NCBI GenBank assembly: GCA_002166865.1
Contig: NHTQ01000004.1
Location: forward strand, 62,001-126,000
DNA length: 64,000 nt
Origin: Rhodobacteraceae bacterium WFHF2C18
GTDB taxonomy: Bacteria > Pseudomonadota > Alphaproteobacteria > Rhodobacterales > Rhodobacteraceae
Direction of reading: 5' to 3'
This document shows positions 15,656-24,595 of the stretch, piece after piece. Numbering within the stretch: position 1 is the stretch's first letter; every line of letters starts with the position of its first letter. A program made the position numbers and the translations under genes. The notes beneath the pieces were generated by a model. It ran no database searches, had not been told where the DNA came from, and worked only from the letters and a program-made list of their open reading frames with translations.

Positions 15656-18481
15656 ATGGCTGAGCAGTCGAGAACCCTTGCGGTTCTGGGCCCCACCAAC
15701 ACCGGCAAGACGCATTTCGCGATCGAGCGGATGCTGGGCTATCGCACCGGCGTGATCGGCCTGCCGCTGCGTCTGCTGGCGCGGGAGGTGTATGACCGCA
15801 TCGTCGCGGTGCGCGGGCCCTCGGTGGTGGCACTTGTCACCGGCGAAGAGCGCATCGTGCCGGAGCGCACCCAGTACTGGGTCTGCACGGTGGAGGCCAT
15901 GCCCGAGGGGATCGGGGCGGATTTCGTTGCGGTGGACGAGATCCAGCTGTGCGCCGACCCCGAGCGCGGCCATGTCTTCACCGATCGGCTGCTGCGGATG
16001 CGCGGGCTGCGCGAAACCCAGTTCCTCGGCGCGCATACCATGCGCGGTGCCATCGCCGCGCTGGTGCCCGGGGTCGAGTTCCTCAGCCGCGAGCGCATGT
16101 CGCAGCTTGCCTATGCCGGGTCGAAGAAGATCTCCAAGATGCCGCCGCGCAGCGCGGTGGTGGGTTTTTCGGTCGACGGGGTCTATGCCACCGCGGAACT
16201 CCTGCGGCGCCAGAAGGGCGGTGCGGCCGTTGTCATGGGCGCGCTCAGCCCCCGCACCCGCAACGCGCAGGTGGAACTCTATCAGAACGGCGATGTGGAT
16301 TACCTGGTCGCGACCGATGCCATCGGCATGGGGCTGAACCTGGACATCGACCACGTGGCGTTCTCGGCGCTCAGCAAGTTCGACGGCCGCCGGATGCGGC
16401 CGCTTGCACCCAACGAGCTTGCCCAGATCGCCGGCCGGGCGGGGCGCGGCATGAGCCACGGAACCTTCGGCGTGACGGGCGAAGCGCCCGACCTGTCCGA
16501 CGAGGTGGCCCGCGCGATCATGGATCACCGCTTCACACCGATCCGCAAGCTGCAGTGGCGCAATGCGCGGCTTCCTTTCGGCGATGTGGACGCGCTGATC
16601 GCGGCGCTGGAGGCCAAGCCCGAGAACGACTGGCTGACACGGGCGCGCGAGGCCGATGACCTGGGCGCGTTGAAGTCCCTGGCGCGGGCCGACACGGTGC
16701 GCGACCGCGCGCGGGACGGCCGCTCGGTGCGCCTGTTGTGGGATGTTTGCCGGATTCCCGACTTCCGCGGGATCAGTCACGCGGAACATGCGGGCCTGCT
16801 TGAGCGTATCTACTGTGACCTGCACGAATTCGGGCGGGTGCCGGACGACTGGCTGGCGCGCCAGGTAAAGCGCATCGACCGGACCGACGGCGACATCGAC
16901 ACGCTGTCGAAACGGCTGGCCTACATCCGCACCTGGACGTATGTCGCGCAGCGGAAAGGGTGGGTCGATGACGAAAGCCATTGGCGCGGCGCCACACGCG
17001 CGGTAGAAGATCGCCTGTCGGATGCGCTGCACGAGCGTCTGACCCAGAGATTTGTGGATCGGCGCACCTCCGTGCTGCTGCGCCGGCTCAAGCAGAAGGA
17101 GGCCATGGTGGCCGAAGTGAACGACAACGGCGAGGTGACGGTCGAGGGCGAATTCATCGGCCGGCTCGAGGGTTTCCGATTCATCCAGGACAAGGGCGCG
17201 GCGGGGCGCGAGGCCAAGACGCTGCAACAGGCCAGCCTGCAGGCGCTGGCCCCGCATTTCCACCTGCGAGCCGACCGGTTCTACAATGCGCCCGATACCG
17301 AGATCGACTTCACCGAACAGGGCGGGCTGATGTGGGGCGACCAGGCCGTGGGCAAGCTCGTGGCCGGGCCCGATCCGCTGAAACCCCAGGTTGCCGCCTT
17401 CGTGGACGAAGCCGCCGGCGACGACGTGATGCAGAAGGTGCAGCGCCGCCTGCAGCACTTCATCGACCGCAAGGTCGCCACCCTGTTCGAACCCTTGCTG
17501 AACATCCAGCGCGACGAGACGCTGAGCGGCCTTGCGCGCGGCTTCGGTTTCCGCATGGTCGAGAACTTCGGCATCATCCCGCGCGGCGAGGTGGCCTCGG
17601 AGGTCAAGGCGCTGGACCAGGACGCCCGCGGCGCGTTGCGCAAGCACGGGGTCCGCTTCGGCCAGTTCACGGTTTTCATGCCGCTGCTGCTAAAACCCGC
17701 GCCGACGCGGCTGCGTCTGGTCCTGTGGTCGCTGGCCCAGGGGCTTGAGGAGTTCCCTGAGGCCCCGCCGCCGGGCCTGGTCACCGTGCCGGCCGCGGTT
17801 TCGGCGCCGAAGGGATATCACTCGATGGCCGGCTACCGCGCCGCCGGCGAACGGGCGATCCGCATCGACATGCTTGAACGCCTGGCCGATATGCTGCGCG
17901 CCGAGGACAGCCGCGGGGGCTTCGAAGCCAGCGCCGACATGCTGTCGATCACGGGCATGACGCTGCCCCAGTTCGCCGACCTGATGCGCGGACTGGGCTA
18001 CAAGGCCGACCAGCACGAACGCGAGAAGGTCAAGCCGGTGGACAAGGCGGTTGACCAGGCCCCGGCCCAGACCGGCGAAACAGAGACAGCCGAGGATGTC
18101 GTCGCGGATATCCCCGCCGAGGGCGAGGCCCCGATCGTGGCCGAGCCGGCCGAGCACGAGGAGGTGCCCGCCGAGATCCCCGCCGCGACCGAGGAGGAGG
18201 TCGTGCCGGGCCAGACCCCGCCGGCCGAACCGCCCGAGCCCGAAACGGAGATCTACTATATCTTCACCTGGGCGGGCCGGCCGGGCCGCAACAGGCAGAA
18301 CAACGGCAAACCGCAGGGCGCCAAACCGAAGGGCAAGGGCGGCAAGCCGGGCAAGGGCAAGCCGCGCCGGGATGAGGGGCCCAAGGCCTATTCGGCCAAG
18401 CCCGACAAGGGCAAGAAGGACAAGATCGACCCCGACAACCCCTTTGCGGCCGCGCTCATGGGGCTGCGCGACAAGTCCTGA
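15656..18481 (+). CDS. SUV3-like superfamily 2 RNA helicase
   Basis: A 941-residue helicase related to mitochondrial SUV3. Walker A is LGPTNTGKTHF (11-21), motif II DEIQLC, motif VI QIAGRAGRG. The family's C-terminal domains follow to about residue 780. The last 150 residues are first Glu/Pro/Ala rich and then Lys/Gly rich (KPKGKGGKPGKGKPRRDE), probably an RNA-binding tail, separated by the conserved block IYYIFTWAGRPGRN. GGAGG precedes the ATG. hslR follows seven bases after the stop, suggesting an RNA-metabolism operon. Confidence 0.92.
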   Translation: MAEQSRTLAVLGPTNTGKTHFAIERMLGYRTGVIGLPLRLLAREVYDRIVAVRGPSVVALVTGEERIVPERTQYWVCTVEAMPEGIGADFVAVDEIQLCADPERGHVFTDRLLRMRGLRETQFLGAHTMRGAIAALVPGVEFLSRERMSQLAYAGSKKISKMPPRSAVVGFSVDGVYATAELLRRQKGGAAVVMGALSPRTRNAQVELYQNGDVDYLVATDAIGMGLNLDIDHVAFSALSKFDGRRMRPLAPNELAQIAGRAGRGMSHGTFGVTGEAPDLSDEVARAIMDHRFTPIRKLQWRNARLPFGDVDALIAALEAKPENDWLTRAREADDLGALKSLARADTVRDRARDGRSVRLLWDVCRIPDFRGISHAEHAGLLERIYCDLHEFGRVPDDWLARQVKRIDRTDGDIDTLSKRLAYIRTWTYVAQRKGWVDDESHWRGATRAVEDRLSDALHERLTQRFVDRRTSVLLRRLKQKEAMVAEVNDNGEVTVEGEFIGRLEGFRFIQDKGAAGREAKTLQQASLQALAPHFHLRADRFYNAPDTEIDFTEQGGLMWGDQAVGKLVAGPDPLKPQVAAFVDEAAGDDVMQKVQRRLQHFIDRKVATLFEPLLNIQRDETLSGLARGFGFRMVENFGIIPRGEVASEVKALDQDARGALRKHGVRFGQFTVFMPLLLKPAPTRLRLVLWSLAQGLEEFPEAPPPGLVTVPAAVSAPKGYHSMAGYRAAGERAIRIDMLERLADMLRAEDSRGGFEASADMLSITGMTLPQFADLMRGLGYKADQHEREKVKPVDKAVDQAPAQTGETETAEDVVADIPAEGEAPIVAEPAEHEEVPAEIPAATEEEVVPGQTPPAEPPEPETEIYYIFTWAGRPGRNRQNNGKPQGAKPKGKGGKPGKGKPRRDEGPKAYSAKPDKGKKDKIDPDNPFAAALMGLRDKS

Positions 18482-18488
18482 CGCCGCG

Positions 18489-18872
18489 GTGACGGAGCCC
18501 CGGATCCGCCTTGACAAGTGGCTCTGGCAGGCGCGGTTCTTCAAGACCCGCAGCCTGTCCGCCAAGCTCGTCTCGGGCGGGCACGTCCGGGTGAACGGCA
18601 CGAAGGTGGCCAAACCCGCCCATGCGGTCGGGGCGGGCGATGTCCTGACCTTCCCGCAGGCGCGCGCGGTGCGGGTCGTGCGGATCCTGGCCCTGGGCAC
18701 GCGGCGCGGCCCGGCCTCCGAGGCGCGCGCGCTATACGAGGATCTCGGCGCGCCGGCGTCGGAACCGCCCGAAGACATCGTTCCGCATCCGCCCAGATAC
18801 GAAGGAAAGGGTCGGCCGACCAAGCGGGAGCGCCGCAAACTGGATCTGAACCGCCGCGACCGGCTTGATTGA
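18489..18872 (+). CDS. hslR: RNA-binding S4 domain protein, HslR-like
   Basis: A 127-residue S4-domain protein similar to heat shock protein 15 (HslR), which binds stalled 50S subunits carrying nascent chains. The S4 domain IRLDKWLWQARFFKTRS through VRVNGTKVAKPAH spans about 6-50, and the C-terminal tail is basic (GKGRPTKRERRKLD). GTG start at 18489, seven bases after the helicase gene. Confidence 0.9.
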   Translation: MTEPRIRLDKWLWQARFFKTRSLSAKLVSGGHVRVNGTKVAKPAHAVGAGDVLTFPQARAVRVVRILALGTRRGPASEARALYEDLGAPASEPPEDIVPHPPRYEGKGRPTKRERRKLDLNRRDRLD

Positions 18873-18924
18873 TCCCCGCCGCTGGATTAGGTCAGCCTGA
18901 CAGGCCCGAAAACGAGAGATGACG

Positions 18925-19263
18925 ATGACCTACGTGGTGACCGACAATTGCATCGAGTGCAAATACACCGACTGCGTCGAAGTGTGCCCGGTGGATTGCT
19001 TTTACGAAGGCGAGAACATGTTGGTCATCCATCCCGACGAATGCATCGATTGCGGGGTTTGCGAGCCCGAATGCCCGGCCGACGCTATCCGCCCGGATAC
19101 CGAGCCGGACATGGAGCAATGGGTGGAGTTCAACCGGAAATATTCCGAGATGTGGCCAGTCATCATCACCAAGAAGGACGAATTGCCGCATGCCGGGGAG
19201 CGCGACGGCGAATCCGGCAAACTGGACAAGTATTTCTCGGAAAAACCGGGCGAGGGGGGCTGA
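18925..19263 (+). CDS. fdxA: 7Fe ferredoxin FdxA
   Basis: A 112-residue ferredoxin with one 3Fe-4S and one 4Fe-4S cluster. Cluster motifs [14 protein letters not shown] near the N-terminus and [12 protein letters not shown] after it are typical of FdxA from Azotobacter/Rhodobacterales. The start MTYVVTDN is preferred over an ATG two codons upstream by family comparison. Low-potential electron carrier; partner unknown here. Confidence 0.95.
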   Translation: MTYVVTDNCIECKYTDCVEVCPVDCFYEGENMLVIHPDECIDCGVCEPECPADAIRPDTEPDMEQWVEFNRKYSEMWPVIITKKDELPHAGERDGESGKLDKYFSEKPGEGG

Positions 19264-19555
19264 CCCGCTATCCCGTTCGCGTGATCGCCGAAGGCCGGGA
19301 CGAAATCGAGCCCTTGACGCTGCGTCACTTTGCGTGGCAGCAACCTTTTAGGCTGTAGTGTATCCGCACCCCTTTCGAAAAGGGGGTGTATGTGATATAT
19401 CTCTGTTACAAATGAAGACCGCTGCCTGATATCCATCACCCGCCTCGCCGCCCGGGGATGGGTTTCTCTGCGTCCCGATGACCCTTTGGGAGGACAGCTC
19501 GTCCGGAAGGGGGTCGTCTGCGCTGTGGATGGGCAATCCTGTGAGGAAGACCTGC
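19264..19555 (+). other. long carD leader with hairpin
   Basis: About 290 bases without a gene separate fdxA and carD. TTGCGT (19330-19335) with TGTAGT (19354-19359) is a weak promoter candidate. A nine-base-pair hairpin, CACCCC-TTT (from 19367) with its complement ending at 19388 and loop CGAA, follows. The rest of the leader is GC rich with several short self-complementary runs. Confidence 0.4.
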
Positions 19556-20065
19556 ATGACGAAAGCCAAGAAAACCGAATTTCGCCCTGACGACTACGTC
19601 GTGTACCCGGCGCACGGCGTCGGCCAGATCATTTCGATCGAGGAGCAGGAGATCGCCGGGATCAGCATGGAACTCTTCGTGATCTCCTTCGAGAAGGACA
19701 AGATGACGTTGCGCGTGCCGACCAACAAGGCGACGGAGATCGGGATGCGCTCCTTGTCGAGCCCCGACGTCGTCAGCCAGGCGCTGAAGACGCTCAGGGG
19801 CAAGGCCAAGGTCAAGCGCGCCATGTGGTCCCGCCGTGCACAGGAGTACGAACAGAAAATCAACTCGGGCGATCTGATCGCGATCGCCGAGGTCGTGCGC
19901 GACCTGCACCGCACCGACGACCAGCGCGAGCAGAGCTATTCGGAACGCCAGCTGTACGAGGCCGCGCTTGAGCGTCTCACGCGCGAAGTGGCCGCCGTGA
20001 GCGGCGGTGATGAGGTCCAGGCTGCCAAGAAGGTGGATGAGGTCCTGATCACGCGCGCCGCCTGA
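19556..20065 (+). CDS. carD: CarD family transcriptional regulator
   Basis: A 169-residue RNA polymerase-binding activator. The N-terminal RNAP-interacting Tudor-like domain (DYVVYPAHGVGQIISIEEQ) is followed by a helical DNA-binding domain. Alphaproteobacterial CarD stabilises open complexes, notably at rRNA promoters. GAGGAAG precedes the ATG at 19556; the frame could extend to 19478 but lacks a ribosome site there. It ends 21 bases before a strong terminator. Confidence 0.95.
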   Translation: MTKAKKTEFRPDDYVVYPAHGVGQIISIEEQEIAGISMELFVISFEKDKMTLRVPTNKATEIGMRSLSSPDVVSQALKTLRGKAKVKRAMWSRRAQEYEQKINSGDLIAIAEVVRDLHRTDDQREQSYSERQLYEAALERLTREVAAVSGGDEVQAAKKVDEVLITRAA

Positions 20066-20085
20066 CACGTGCCGACATCCAGGCG

Positions 20086-20117
20086 AAAAGGCCGCGCCGG
20101 CCGGCGCGGCCTTTTTT
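20086..20117. terminator. bidirectional intrinsic terminator
   Basis: AAAAGGCCGCGCCGG and CCGGCGCGGCCTTTTTT form a perfect hairpin with A and T runs on both sides. It lies between the convergent genes carD (ends 20065) and cobS (ends 20122) and can serve both. Confidence 0.92.
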
Positions 20118-20121
20118 GCGC

Positions 20122-20877
20122 CTAGGGGAGCAGGCAGAAAAGGGCCGCGATTTCCGTAACCTGCTGGGCCGCGCCAAGGATGTCGCCGGTCTGGCCGCCG
20201 ATCCGGGCGCGGGCGATGTGCCCTGTCACCACGGCCGCGAGTCCAACGGCGATGGCGGCGGCCAGCCCGCTCCATCCGAACGCCAGCACCGCGATGACCG
20301 CCCCCACCGCCGCGGCAAGCAGGGCAGTGTCCCGCGGCGGTCGCCCCACGGCCCGCGCAAGCCCGTCCGGGCGCGCGGGCGGCAGGGCGGCCATGAGCGC
20401 CGGCAGGCTGGCGCGGGAAAGCGCCGCCGCCGCGACAAGGCCCCAGAAGGCCGTGCCGAACCCAACGTCAAACAGGATCCAGAGCGCCGCCCAACGGGCT
20501 GAAATCCCGAAGACAAGAGCGATCACGCCATAGCTGCCGATGCGGCTGTCGCGCATGATGTCGAGCCGTTGAGCGCGGTTCCAGCCGCCCCAAAGGCCAT
20601 CTGCGGCATCGGCCAGGCCGTCTTCGTGCAGCGCGCCTGTCATGATGACGAGACATGCAAGCGCGACCAGGGCGCAAAGGGGCGCGGGCAAGCCGAGCCA
20701 GAGCGCCAGCCCGCCGGTCAGGCCCGCCAGCGCCCCCAGGGCGGCTCCGGCCAGCGGATAGGCCCAGGCGGCCCGGGCGCCCCGCCGCACCCCGGCGGCG
20801 GGCCCGGGCAGCCGGCTGAGCAGGCCGAGGGCAAGCACGAAATCCGACGTTGAAACAAGGGCTTTATCGCTTTTCAT
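20122..20877 (-). CDS. cobS: adenosylcobinamide-GDP ribazoletransferase
   Basis: Cobalamin synthase (cobV in the aerobic nomenclature): joins adenosylcobinamide-GDP with alpha-ribazole at the inner membrane, the last step of B12 assembly. A 251-residue polytopic protein with [18 protein letters not shown], the conserved acidic motif, and many Ala/Leu-rich helices. Diverges from cobT, which makes its ribazole-phosphate substrate, with an 80-base gap. No cobalamin riboswitch fits in that gap. Confidence 0.94.
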   Translation of the reverse strand: MKSDKALVSTSDFVLALGLLSRLPGPAAGVRRGARAAWAYPLAGAALGALAGLTGGLALWLGLPAPLCALVALACLVIMTGALHEDGLADAADGLWGGWNRAQRLDIMRDSRIGSYGVIALVFGISARWAALWILFDVGFGTAFWGLVAAAALSRASLPALMAALPPARPDGLARAVGRPPRDTALLAAAVGAVIAVLAFGWSGLAAAIAVGLAAVVTGHIARARIGGQTGDILGAAQQVTEIAALFCLLP

Positions 20878-20957
20878 CAGGTAGGGGCCTTTTTCGGCTG
20901 CGCGGGATGCCGGGGCTGCGATACACAGGGCCCGCGCAGCATGCAACGGATAAGCCC

Positions 20958-21974
20958 ATGCACCAAGACCTGACCTCTCTCACCGCGTTTTCGCAGCTTT
21001 TGCTGGACCTGCCGGGCGAAGACCCCGCGGCGCGGGCCGCGGCCGAGGCGCGCGAGGCAGAGTTGACCAAGCCGCCGGGTTCTCTGGGCCGGCTGGAGAC
21101 GCTGGCGGCGTGGTATTGCGGTTGGCGCGGTGTGAGCCGGCCTGTCATCCAATCGCCACAAATCATTGTTTTTGCAGGGAATCATGGGGTCACGGCGCAG
21201 GGTGTCTCGGCCTTTCCGGCGGATGTGACCGCGCAAATGGTGGGGAATTTCCAGAACGGCGGCGCCGCGATCAACCAGTTGGCGCGGACAGTCGGGGCGA
21301 AGATGGATGTCCATGCCCTGGCACTGGACCGGCCGACGGCGGACATCACGACGGGCCCCGCGATGTCCGAGCAAGAGGTTTGCGAAGCCCTCAAGACCGG
21401 GTGGCAAGCTGTTGAGTCCACGTCAGATTTGGTCGTTGTCGGGGAAATGGGGATCGGCAATACAACGAGCGCGGCGGCGATCGCCCTGGCCCTTTTCGGG
21501 GGCACATCGGCGGAGTGGACGGGGCGGGGCACCGGCGTGGAGGGTGGCGCCCTGACCCATAAGGCGGCGGTGGTGGCGCGGGCGGTGGAAGCAAATATAT
21601 CAAATAATATCAATGGCCTGGAGGCTTTGCGTTGCCTGGGCGGCCGGGAATTGGCGGCGATGGCGGGGGCGGTGGCACGGGCAAGAATGCTGCGCATCCC
21701 CGTGATCCTGGACGGTTTCATATGCACTGCCGCGGCGGCCTGCCTGGAGGTGGCACAGCCCGGCGCGCTGGATCATGCGGTGGCCGGGCATGTCAGTAGC
21801 GAGCCCGGGCATGACAAGTTGCTGAAAAATCTGGGGAAAGAGCCCATCCTGTCGCTGGGGATGCGGCTTGGCGAAGGCTCCGGCGCGGCCCTGGCCATCA
21901 GCGTTCTGAAGGCGGCGCTGGCGTGCCATTCGGGCATGGCGACCTTCGCGGAAGCCGGCGTGGCAGGGGGGTAA
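20958..21974 (+). CDS. cobT: nicotinate-nucleotide--dimethylbenzimidazole phosphoribosyltransferase
   Basis: Forms alpha-ribazole phosphate, the lower nucleotide of B12 (cobU in the aerobic scheme). At 338 residues it has normal length. Motifs: [29 protein letters not shown], and the C-terminal [10 protein letters not shown] with the catalytic glutamate. The start at 20958 is where homology begins; the longer open frame to 20850 would overlap cobS. Less GC-biased third positions occur in the middle of the gene than in neighbours. Confidence 0.95.
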   Translation: MHQDLTSLTAFSQLLLDLPGEDPAARAAAEAREAELTKPPGSLGRLETLAAWYCGWRGVSRPVIQSPQIIVFAGNHGVTAQGVSAFPADVTAQMVGNFQNGGAAINQLARTVGAKMDVHALALDRPTADITTGPAMSEQEVCEALKTGWQAVESTSDLVVVGEMGIGNTTSAAAIALALFGGTSAEWTGRGTGVEGGALTHKAAVVARAVEANISNNINGLEALRCLGGRELAAMAGAVARARMLRIPVILDGFICTAAAACLEVAQPGALDHAVAGHVSSEPGHDKLLKNLGKEPILSLGMRLGEGSGAALAISVLKAALACHSGMATFAEAGVAGG

Positions 21975-21977
21975 GAC

Positions 21978-22000
21978 TTGTACGGATCGTACGGCCCGTA
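21978..22000. repeat. CGTACGG-rich element after cobT
   Basis: Three CGTACGG-type units lie in 25 bases just after the cobT stop: TTGTACGGAT then CGTACGG and CCCGTACGGGG, followed by TTTT. GTACGG can pair with CCGTAC to make a terminator-like hairpin. The same two subelements occur in the palindrome at 2845-2878. Confidence 0.5.
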
Positions 22001-22063
22001 CGGGGTTTTCGCACGATTGCCCCTGATCCATTGAACAAAACCAACCTTTGATCGCGTTCGATC

Positions 22064-23980
22064 TCATTCGGTGCGCTCCTCCCCCGTATCGGCGGTGACG
22101 CCTTCTTCGAGCTGGGAGAGCAGCATGGTTTCCAGATCGCGTTCCAACTGGCGGGCGCGTGCGATGTAGGCCTTGTTCTCGAGCGTGGGGATCTCCGGAT
22201 CCCAGAGGCTGGCCAGTTCGCGGACCGATTCGCGGTCGTGGCGGTAGAAGGTCTTTTCCACCTGCGCGGCCTCGAACTCGGTCAGGCCCATGTTCTCCAG
22301 CGCGTAGCGCCCGGCGCGCAGGGAGCTGTCGAAAACCTCGCGCACGATGTGATCGGCGCCGGCCTTGTAAAGGCGGAAGACATGGGTGCGGTCGCGGGCC
22401 CGGGCGATGATGCGCAGGTCGGGCCGTTCGCGGCGGGCGAAGGCCACCAGGCGCGTGACATTGTCGGGATTGTCGAGCGCGGCCACCAGCACCCGCGCCT
22501 CCGCCAGCCCCGCGGCATGCAGCAGTTCGGGGCGGGTGGGGTCGCCGAAGAATCCCTTCACCCCGAAGCGGCGCATCCGCTGGATCGCGGTCAGGTCATG
22601 ATCGAGGACGACGGTGTTGAAACCGCTGGAACGGAGCAGCCGGTTGACGATCTGCCCGAAGCGCCCGATGCCGGCGATGATGACGGGGGCCTGGGCGTCG
22701 ATCCTGTCCGGCTCGCGCGGCTCGGCCACCTCTTCCATCCGGCGCGAGAGCCAGTGGTAGAGGATGAACAGCAGCGGGGTGATGAGCATGGTCACCGCCA
22801 CCACCAGCAGCAGGATCTCGGTCATCATGGCCGGGATGACGTTCTGCTGATCGGAGAACGAGATCAGGACGAAGCCGAATTCCCCCGCCTGCGCCAGCGA
22901 GAGGGTGAAAAGCCACAGGTTGCGCCCGCGCAGCCCGAAGGCGCGCCCCAGACCGTAGAGGATCAGCCCCTTGAGCAGGATCAGCGCGGCGGCCACCGCC
23001 GGGACGACCACGGGGTATTTCACCAGCACGGTGAAATCGATCCCGGCGCCCACGGTGATGAAGAACAGCCCCAGAAGCAGGCCCTTGAAGGGCTCGATGT
23101 CACTTTCCAGTTCGTGCCGGAACTCGGAGGAGGCCAGGACCACGCCGGCCAGGAAGGCGCCGAGCGCCGGGGAGAGGCCGACGAGGTTCATCAGGAAGGC
23201 GATGCCCACGACAATGAGCAGCGCGAGCGCGGTATACATCTCGCGCAGGCGCGCGGCGTGGATGAAGCGGAACACGGGCCGGGTGGCGTAGATCCCGGTG
23301 AGGATGATCGCCGCCACGGCGCCGAGGGTCAGGAGGGTCACGCCCCAGCCGGGCAGGCTTTCCACGAAGGAGGTGGCGACCTCATGCGCGCCGGCCTGGC
23401 CCGCGGCCTGGTCGTCGGGATCGAGGCGGCCCATCGCCTCGCCCAGGACGACGTCGGGGGGCTTGGGCATGGCCAGCAGCGGCAGCAGCGCCAGCATGGG
23501 AATGACCGCGATGTCCTGCGTGAGCAGGACCGAGAAGGCCGAGCGCCCCCCGCCGGTCTGCATCAGGCCCTTTTCGGACAGGGTTTGCAGCACGATCGCG
23601 GTGGAGGACAGCGCGAAGACGAGCCCGATGGCCAGCGCGATCGACCAGGGCTGGCCCAGGGCCACGGCGCCGGCCATGACCGCAAGGGTGGTGAGGACGA
23701 TCTGAAGCCCCCCGAGGCCAAGCAGCCGGTGGCGCATGTTCCACAGCGCCCGGGGGTCGAGGTCGAGCCCGATGAGGAACAGCATCATCACCACGCCGAA
23801 TTCGGCGAAGTGCTGCAGTTCCCTGGTTTCGTGGCCCCCCACCAGGCCCAGCACCGGCCCGATCAGGATTCCGGCGGCCAGGTAGCCCAGCACGGACCCC
23901 AGCCCCAGCCGCGCCGCGAGCGGAACGGCGATCACTGCCGCGGCGAGGTAGATCGAGGCCTGGAAGAGGAAGGTTTCCAT
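22064..23980 (-). CDS. CPA2 family monovalent cation/proton antiporter, KefB/C-like
   Basis: A 638-residue inner membrane antiporter. About twelve membrane helices span residues 5-405, then a cytoplasmic RCK/TrkA-N domain starts at VIIAGIGRFGQIVNRLL (Rossmann GxGxxG) and ends about residue 545, with a charged C-terminal tail. This is the KefB/KefC layout: potassium efflux gated by ligand binding to the RCK domain. It lies 17 bases after the Lrp-type regulator gene on the same strand. Confidence 0.92.
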   Translation of the reverse strand: METFLFQASIYLAAAVIAVPLAARLGLGSVLGYLAAGILIGPVLGLVGGHETRELQHFAEFGVVMMLFLIGLDLDPRALWNMRHRLLGLGGLQIVLTTLAVMAGAVALGQPWSIALAIGLVFALSSTAIVLQTLSEKGLMQTGGGRSAFSVLLTQDIAVIPMLALLPLLAMPKPPDVVLGEAMGRLDPDDQAAGQAGAHEVATSFVESLPGWGVTLLTLGAVAAIILTGIYATRPVFRFIHAARLREMYTALALLIVVGIAFLMNLVGLSPALGAFLAGVVLASSEFRHELESDIEPFKGLLLGLFFITVGAGIDFTVLVKYPVVVPAVAAALILLKGLILYGLGRAFGLRGRNLWLFTLSLAQAGEFGFVLISFSDQQNVIPAMMTEILLLVVAVTMLITPLLFILYHWLSRRMEEVAEPREPDRIDAQAPVIIAGIGRFGQIVNRLLRSSGFNTVVLDHDLTAIQRMRRFGVKGFFGDPTRPELLHAAGLAEARVLVAALDNPDNVTRLVAFARRERPDLRIIARARDRTHVFRLYKAGADHIVREVFDSSLRAGRYALENMGLTEFEAAQVEKTFYRHDRESVRELASLWDPEIPTLENKAYIARARQLERDLETMLLSQLEEGVTADTGEERTE

Positions 23981-23997
23981 CGCGGGTCCTGTGCGGC

Positions 23998-24453
23998 TCA
24001 GGTTGGCAGGGGCGCGTCGGCCTTGGGTTGGTCCATGACGATCTGGCTGTGCACCTTGGACACCGCATCGTGGGGCAGAAGGACATCATGCACCAGGCGG
24101 TTCAGCGCCGTGAGGTCGTCGCAGTAGACGCGCAGCAGGTAGTCGGCGCGCCCTGTCAGGGTCCAGGCGCTGACGACCTCGGTGCGCGTCTCGATCAGGC
24201 GGGCAAAGCTGCGCGCGTCCCGGGGCGCGTGGCTGGCCATCTGGACCTGCACGAATGCCTGCACCGCCAGCCCCAGCCGGCCGGGATCCAGCCGCGCGGT
24301 GTAGCCGCGAATGATGCCGGCCTGTTCCAGTCGCTGCCGCCGGCGCCCGGCCTGGCTGGCCGAGAGGCCAAGCATGTCACCCAGTTCCTGCGCCGTCAGG
24401 TGCGCGTTCGCCTGCAGCGCGGCGAGAAGGCGTTTGTCTGTGTCGTCGAACAT
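23998..24453 (-). CDS. Lrp/AsnC family transcriptional regulator
   Basis: A 151-residue regulator: N-terminal winged HTH (LTAQELGDMLGLSASQAGRR, about residues 19-38) and a C-terminal RAM/AsnC ligand domain (VVSAWTLTGRADYLLRV). It diverges from hppD. Divergent Lrp regulators of hppD are common in Proteobacteria and respond to aromatic amino acids, so control of tyrosine breakdown is likely. TTGCGC-type dyads lie between the two genes. Confidence 0.92.
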   Translation of the reverse strand: MFDDTDKRLLAALQANAHLTAQELGDMLGLSASQAGRRRQRLEQAGIIRGYTARLDPGRLGLAVQAFVQVQMASHAPRDARSFARLIETRTEVVSAWTLTGRADYLLRVYCDDLTALNRLVHDVLLPHDAVSKVHSQIVMDQPKADAPLPT

Positions 24454-24493
24454 TTGCGGACATCGTGCTTGTTCGGGGTTCTGCGTGCAAACC

Positions 24494-24533
24494 TTGCGCA
24501 TCGCGGGCGCAAATTCCACAGCAGATTGCGCAA
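24494..24533. promoter_or_regulatory. candidate Lrp-type operator pair
   Basis: TTGCGC (24494-24499) and GCGCAA (24507-24512) form one dyad, and TTGCGCAA (24526-24533) is a perfect palindrome. They lie in the 142-base gap between the divergent regulator and hppD, so they could be the sites of that regulator. Confidence 0.5.
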
Positions 24534-24595
24534 AACCCGTGCGCTTGTGCGGCTATAACGGCAACACATCACATCAGCGCGCACAGGAGGACATC

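Noticed and set aside
20878-20957. Possible cobalamin riboswitch between cobS and cobT
   Set aside because: The 80-base gap is too short for the aptamer and none of the conserved boxes is present.
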